Assembly: GCF_015500095.1 (NCBI RefSeq)
Contig: NZ_CP062983.1
Location: 434,001 to 498,000 of the forward strand
Reading direction: 5' to 3'
Source: Phototrophicus methaneseepsis
GTDB taxonomy: Bacteria; Chloroflexota; Anaerolineae; Aggregatilineales; Phototrophicaceae
DNA: 64,000 nt
This document shows positions 61,352 through 64,000 of this stretch, piece by piece. Each line of letters opens with the position of its first letter. Position 1 is the stretch's first letter. The notes under the pieces were generated by a model. It was not told the DNA's origin. It saw nothing but the letters and a program-made list of their open reading frames with translations, and searched no databases. The position numbers and the translations under genes are program-made.

Positions 61352-61975
61352 TTATTTCTCAAATAAAAACGTCACTAAGCGGGGCGGAATCGGCGCATCC
61401 TCATCATGCCACCATTCTTTGAGCGAGCGCATGGTGAAGCCCACAGCCTGCGCAGCATCCAAGAAAGATGAGATATGATGCACGAACGCATCAATGAACC
61501 TCACATCATCCCCTTGTTGGAAGGTGGCTTTCTTGCCAACGTACTGCTTGCTGGGATGCAGTTCACTGATGAAGAACTGCCCGCCCGCAACCAGCACACG
61601 CCGAGCTTCTGAGAAGATAAACGACAGGTCTTCAATGTGCTCAAGCACCAGATTGCAAACGATCAGATCAAACGCCTGATCCGGGCACGGCCAGGGCTGC
61701 GTCAGATCAGCTATTGAGAATGTCACATTGTCGTGTTGAACTTTGGCTTTCCCCTGGGCGAGCATCCCCTCAGAAAAATCGAGCGCTGTCACGTGCTGCC
61801 CCATGTCAGCCAGGAAAACCGTATTTTTGCCTGTGCCACAGCCCAATTCCAGGATCGAAGCCGCCTTGTAATTGGCCAGCATCTGCCGCGTCACAATCTG
61901 GTCGAGGTCACGCGTCAGGTTACGATCTGTATCGTAATTGTGGGACCAGTGGGTATAGGCATCTTGAATGCTCAT
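61352..61975 (-). CDS. Class I SAM-dependent methyltransferase (UbiE-like)
   Basis: 207 residues. Motif I ILELGCGTGKNTVFLADMG near 41, post-I VTALDFSEGML, IVCNLVLEHIEDLSFIF near 102 and ARRVLVAGGQFFISELHP near 120 give the standard Rossmann methyltransferase order. The size and C-terminal SLKEWWHDEDAPIPPRLVTFLFEK resemble UbiE-type enzymes. It starts about 190 bases from the protease stop codon and has no operon partner on this strand. Confidence 0.9.
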   Translation of the reverse strand: MSIQDAYTHWSHNYDTDRNLTRDLDQIVTRQMLANYKAASILELGCGTGKNTVFLADMGQHVTALDFSEGMLAQGKAKVQHDNVTFSIADLTQPWPCPDQAFDLIVCNLVLEHIEDLSFIFSEARRVLVAGGQFFISELHPSKQYVGKKATFQQGDDVRFIDAFVHHISSFLDAAQAVGFTMRSLKEWWHDEDAPIPPRLVTFLFEK

Positions 61976-62099
61976 TCTTCTTCCTCACAGCGCGTACAAG
62001 ACAGCGCGTACAAATCCCACACATGATGCATAACAGGCTTAACCATATCAGCGAACGGGCATTATGTTTAGAGGCAGCCGCCGGTCCCGTCTGTACATT

Positions 62100-62132
62100 A
62101 AAAACATCGAGCACGGCGAACCGTGCCCGATG
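62100..62132 (-). terminator. Terminator of the protease gene
   Basis: CATCG-A-GCACGG pairs with CCGTGC-C-CGATG (62105-62116, 62121-62132), with loop CGAA. The A-run at 62100-62104 gives a U-tract in the minus direction, 36 bases after the stop codon. Confidence 0.8.
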
Positions 62133-62167
62133 CAAATATCGTGTGTTCAGCCGCAGGCGATTGCAGC

Positions 62168-64000
62168 TTATTCCGTGCCGATATGGAACACCATGATGTA
62201 CTGACCGCTGCTTTCCTGATTGTAGCTGGTCATCACATAGGTGAAAGCCAGCGGATCAGTCGCATCCGGCGTATTCATGGGGATAGAGATCATCGGATCA
62301 TATTCATCAGCGGTGTAGGTACGGTTACCTGCACGGCTGACGGTGCCGCCGCCAAAGGCATAGGATGTCCCCCAGCACGTATCGCCCCCGGCATCGTCAC
62401 AGATCACCTGACCCGCACTGGTTTCGAAGGGTTCCATCGTATCTGTGTTGAGCAGGTACATCAGTGGGTCAAGCTGGCTTTCTGCGCCGATCATATACAG
62501 CGTCGCCGGGATAGGCGATGCCAGCACATTGGGCGTAGCCGTCAGCAAGAAAGGATCGCCAATGCCATCTGCGGATGTCGCCGCCATGCCTTCCAGAACG
62601 AGGACAAATTCACCCGGCAGGCGGTCATACTCACCCACGATGAAGGAGACGTTCAAAAAGTCGCTGTCGCTATGGCTAAAGCGAACGCGGGCGCTGCGGC
62701 TGCTGGCGCTGACGTTACCCGTCGTCGGCAGGCTGACGCTGTAACCAGCGGCGACGGAATCATCATCAGAGCATAGTTCTGCCTGATAGGCCCCTTCACC
62801 GTCGAGTGTTGGCGTCACAGCCAGAACGGGGTCATAGTCGCCAAGGCCGATCACAGTCGCCGTGTATTCAAAGCCGGGGCGCATCTGAATCACGGTGATC
62901 TCAACACCATCTTGAATCGTTGTGCCATCCGGGCAGATGACGTCAACGCCTTCATAAGCCCCGCCTGATGAATCGGATTTGGTCGTTGTATCCGTACCAG
63001 CCGACACGCTATAAGGCCAGGACTCGCTAATGACATCAAAGCCCACATTATCCACACCAATGGCACCTACCATGACTGCGGTACGATCTGCAGATTCAAC
63101 CGGGAACGCAGTCAGCGGCACATAGAAAATCAGGTCGTCCCAGATGGTATTGTCATAGGTCGCTGTGATGACATCCTGCGCACTAAGACCCCCACTGGGC
63201 GTCATAAAGTCTTCAAGCTGCGCGGGGACATCTGTCAGTTCGTCCGTATCATCATAGTAGAAGAAGACACCCACCTGTAAATCGGTGCCCAGGTAACCAA
63301 TCGCCTGGACTTGCATGTGGATCGCAACGACGGCTTCGCCATTGAACTCAGCATCCCATTCCACATTGGTGATTTCAATCGACATGCCGGCATCAGAGCT
63401 GGTTGTCTCTGGGGCATCAGGATTATCAATCGTGGGGCCGGTATCGGGCTGGACGAGGCGATTTTCCACAGCCGCTTCGACAACGCTGTAAGGAATAATG
63501 CCGCTCAGGCGGGCCGCAGTCCGGTCTTCGGAACGGACGCTCGTCGGAATACCCAGCAATTCACCCTCGCCATTGGTCGCAAGGCCGCCGCTGTTCCCAG
63601 GGGCGATTTCTGCATTTGTCTGGTAGAACACGGGCATACGGGTGCTGCCGACTGTCGCATTCTGTATGGAGCTGATGAGGCCGTTCGTAAACACAAAATA
63701 GCCGTCACCAATCGTCGGGTAACCAAAAACGTAGACCTCATCCCCACGGCGGGCCTCAGCAAATTTAGTGGTATCCAGGAAAGGCAAGTCCAGGCGTGTG
63801 CGGAAGATCGCGTTACCATCAATATCGCGGTCAATTTGCAATGTAGCAAAGTCGAGCTGGAATTCACCGTAATCCAATGGGAACATCGTCTCAATGCTCG
63901 CATAATACGATGGAACAGGCAGTTCATTGGGGTCATCAAGCATCGAGATGATGAAATCATCCGCGCCCTCGACAACATGGCGGTTCGTGAAGATCAGGCC
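62168..64000 (-). CDS. Trypsin-like serine protease with C-terminal beta domains, 5' end cut by window
   Basis: The frame has no stop up to the window edge, giving 610 codons; an internal ATG at 63943 is not the true start, because coding continues upstream. The upstream part reads GLIFTNRHVVEGADDF, with the catalytic His. LDFATLQID probably supplies the Asp, and EIAPGNSGG the Ser nucleophile, so the S1C (DegP-like) triad is complete. After the protease domain (to about residue 190 of the visible part) come beta-rich segments, one with MSIEITNVEWDAEFNGEAV and one PPC-like region (YTATVIGLGDYDPVLAV, FVLVLEGMAA). Such enzymes cleave misfolded or surface proteins outside the membrane. N-terminus and signal peptide lie outside the window. 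Confidence 0.9.
   Translation of the reverse strand, partial: GLIFTNRHVVEGADDFIISMLDDPNELPVPSYYASIETMFPLDYGEFQLDFATLQIDRDIDGNAIFRTRLDLPFLDTTKFAEARRGDEVYVFGYPTIGDGYFVFTNGLISSIQNATVGSTRMPVFYQTNAEIAPGNSGGLATNGEGELLGIPTSVRSEDRTAARLSGIIPYSVVEAAVENRLVQPDTGPTIDNPDAPETTSSDAGMSIEITNVEWDAEFNGEAVVAIHMQVQAIGYLGTDLQVGVFFYYDDTDELTDVPAQLEDFMTPSGGLSAQDVITATYDNTIWDDLIFYVPLTAFPVESADRTAVMVGAIGVDNVGFDVISESWPYSVSAGTDTTTKSDSSGGAYEGVDVICPDGTTIQDGVEITVIQMRPGFEYTATVIGLGDYDPVLAVTPTLDGEGAYQAELCSDDDSVAAGYSVSLPTTGNVSASSRSARVRFSHSDSDFLNVSFIVGEYDRLPGEFVLVLEGMAATSADGIGDPFLLTATPNVLASPIPATLYMIGAESQLDPLMYLLNTDTMEPFETSAGQVICDDAGGDTCWGTSYAFGGGTVSRAGNRTYTADEYDPMISIPMNTPDATDPLAFTYVMTSYNQESSGQYIMVFHIGTE

Overview
The window looks like chromosomal DNA of an uncultured or little-studied bacterium, most likely a Chloroflexota (Anaerolineae-like) lineage. 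This is inferred from gene content, not from a marker-gene tree. The supporting signs are long multidomain Ser/Thr kinase-ATPase-TPR regulators, a MoxR/DUF58/von Willebrand set, DUF3179 and LysM-glycosidase proteins, a proline/threonine-rich single-pass membrane protein style, the prfA-prmC pair, a small bacterial SRP RNA and a tRNA-Leu(CAA) without encoded CCA. Most genes share a moderately GC-rich composition. Two stretches (about 1.9-2.7 kb and 25.9-26.5 kb) are visibly AT-rich and look acquired.

Layout. 1-3.5 kb is accessory: the end of a ParB gene, ParA, an unexplained structured intergenic stretch with its own terminator, a receiver-TIR fusion gene, and the first of two identical IS200-type elements. 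3.6-9.7 kb holds DoxX, a UDP-sugar glycosyltransferase, an M20 carbamoylase/allantoate-type amidohydrolase facing a creatininase-family amidohydrolase, the second IS200 copy, and an unknown protein. 10-12.4 kb has a membrane-anchored cell-wall amidase, a monothiol glutaredoxin-like protein and a small membrane protein. 12.4-20.2 kb is a minus-strand MoxR - DUF58 - BatA-like - vWA/GATase-like operon. All three of its gaps carry foreign-looking sequence: a palindromic repeat, a GxxExxY-family gene enclosed by long inverted repeats and read on the opposite strand, and a possible decayed relic of such a gene. A TIR protein and an SDR-type epimerase follow on the plus strand.

23-36 kb carries DUF3179, an MFS exporter, an AT-rich orphan, a hydrolase, membrane proteins, a LysM-glycosidase, a STAS-like protein, a YdjC/ChbG deacetylase, a glycogen-debranching enzyme and two coupled glycosyltransferases. 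36-48 kb has pfkB, a YabE-like DUF348/G5/3D wall protein, a second STAS-like protein, the SRP RNA with a near-consensus promoter, prfA-prmC-aminotransferase-phosphoesterase on the plus strand, and three membrane or surface genes including a PP2C-like/propeller protein. 48-64 kb holds a single-domain response regulator, a Bax-inhibitor-1 family protein, a thioesterase, a FolC-type ligase, a 2-hydroxyacid dehydrogenase, the 1102-residue kinase-ATPase-TPR protein, a second phosphoesterase, two methyltransferases, two tandem STAS-like genes, a Nudix/anti-sigma/ECF-sigma cluster, tRNA-Leu, and a trypsin-like protease cut by the window end.

The most unusual items are the receiver-TIR fusion with its flanking repeat, and the GxxExxY cassette bounded by CACAGAG-type inverted repeats inside an operon, with a possible relic next door. 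A family of four small STAS-like proteins is also notable, and so is an exact 16-base copy of the 16S rRNA 3' tail downstream of a phosphoesterase gene. No CRISPR array, rRNA gene or prophage structural gene was seen.
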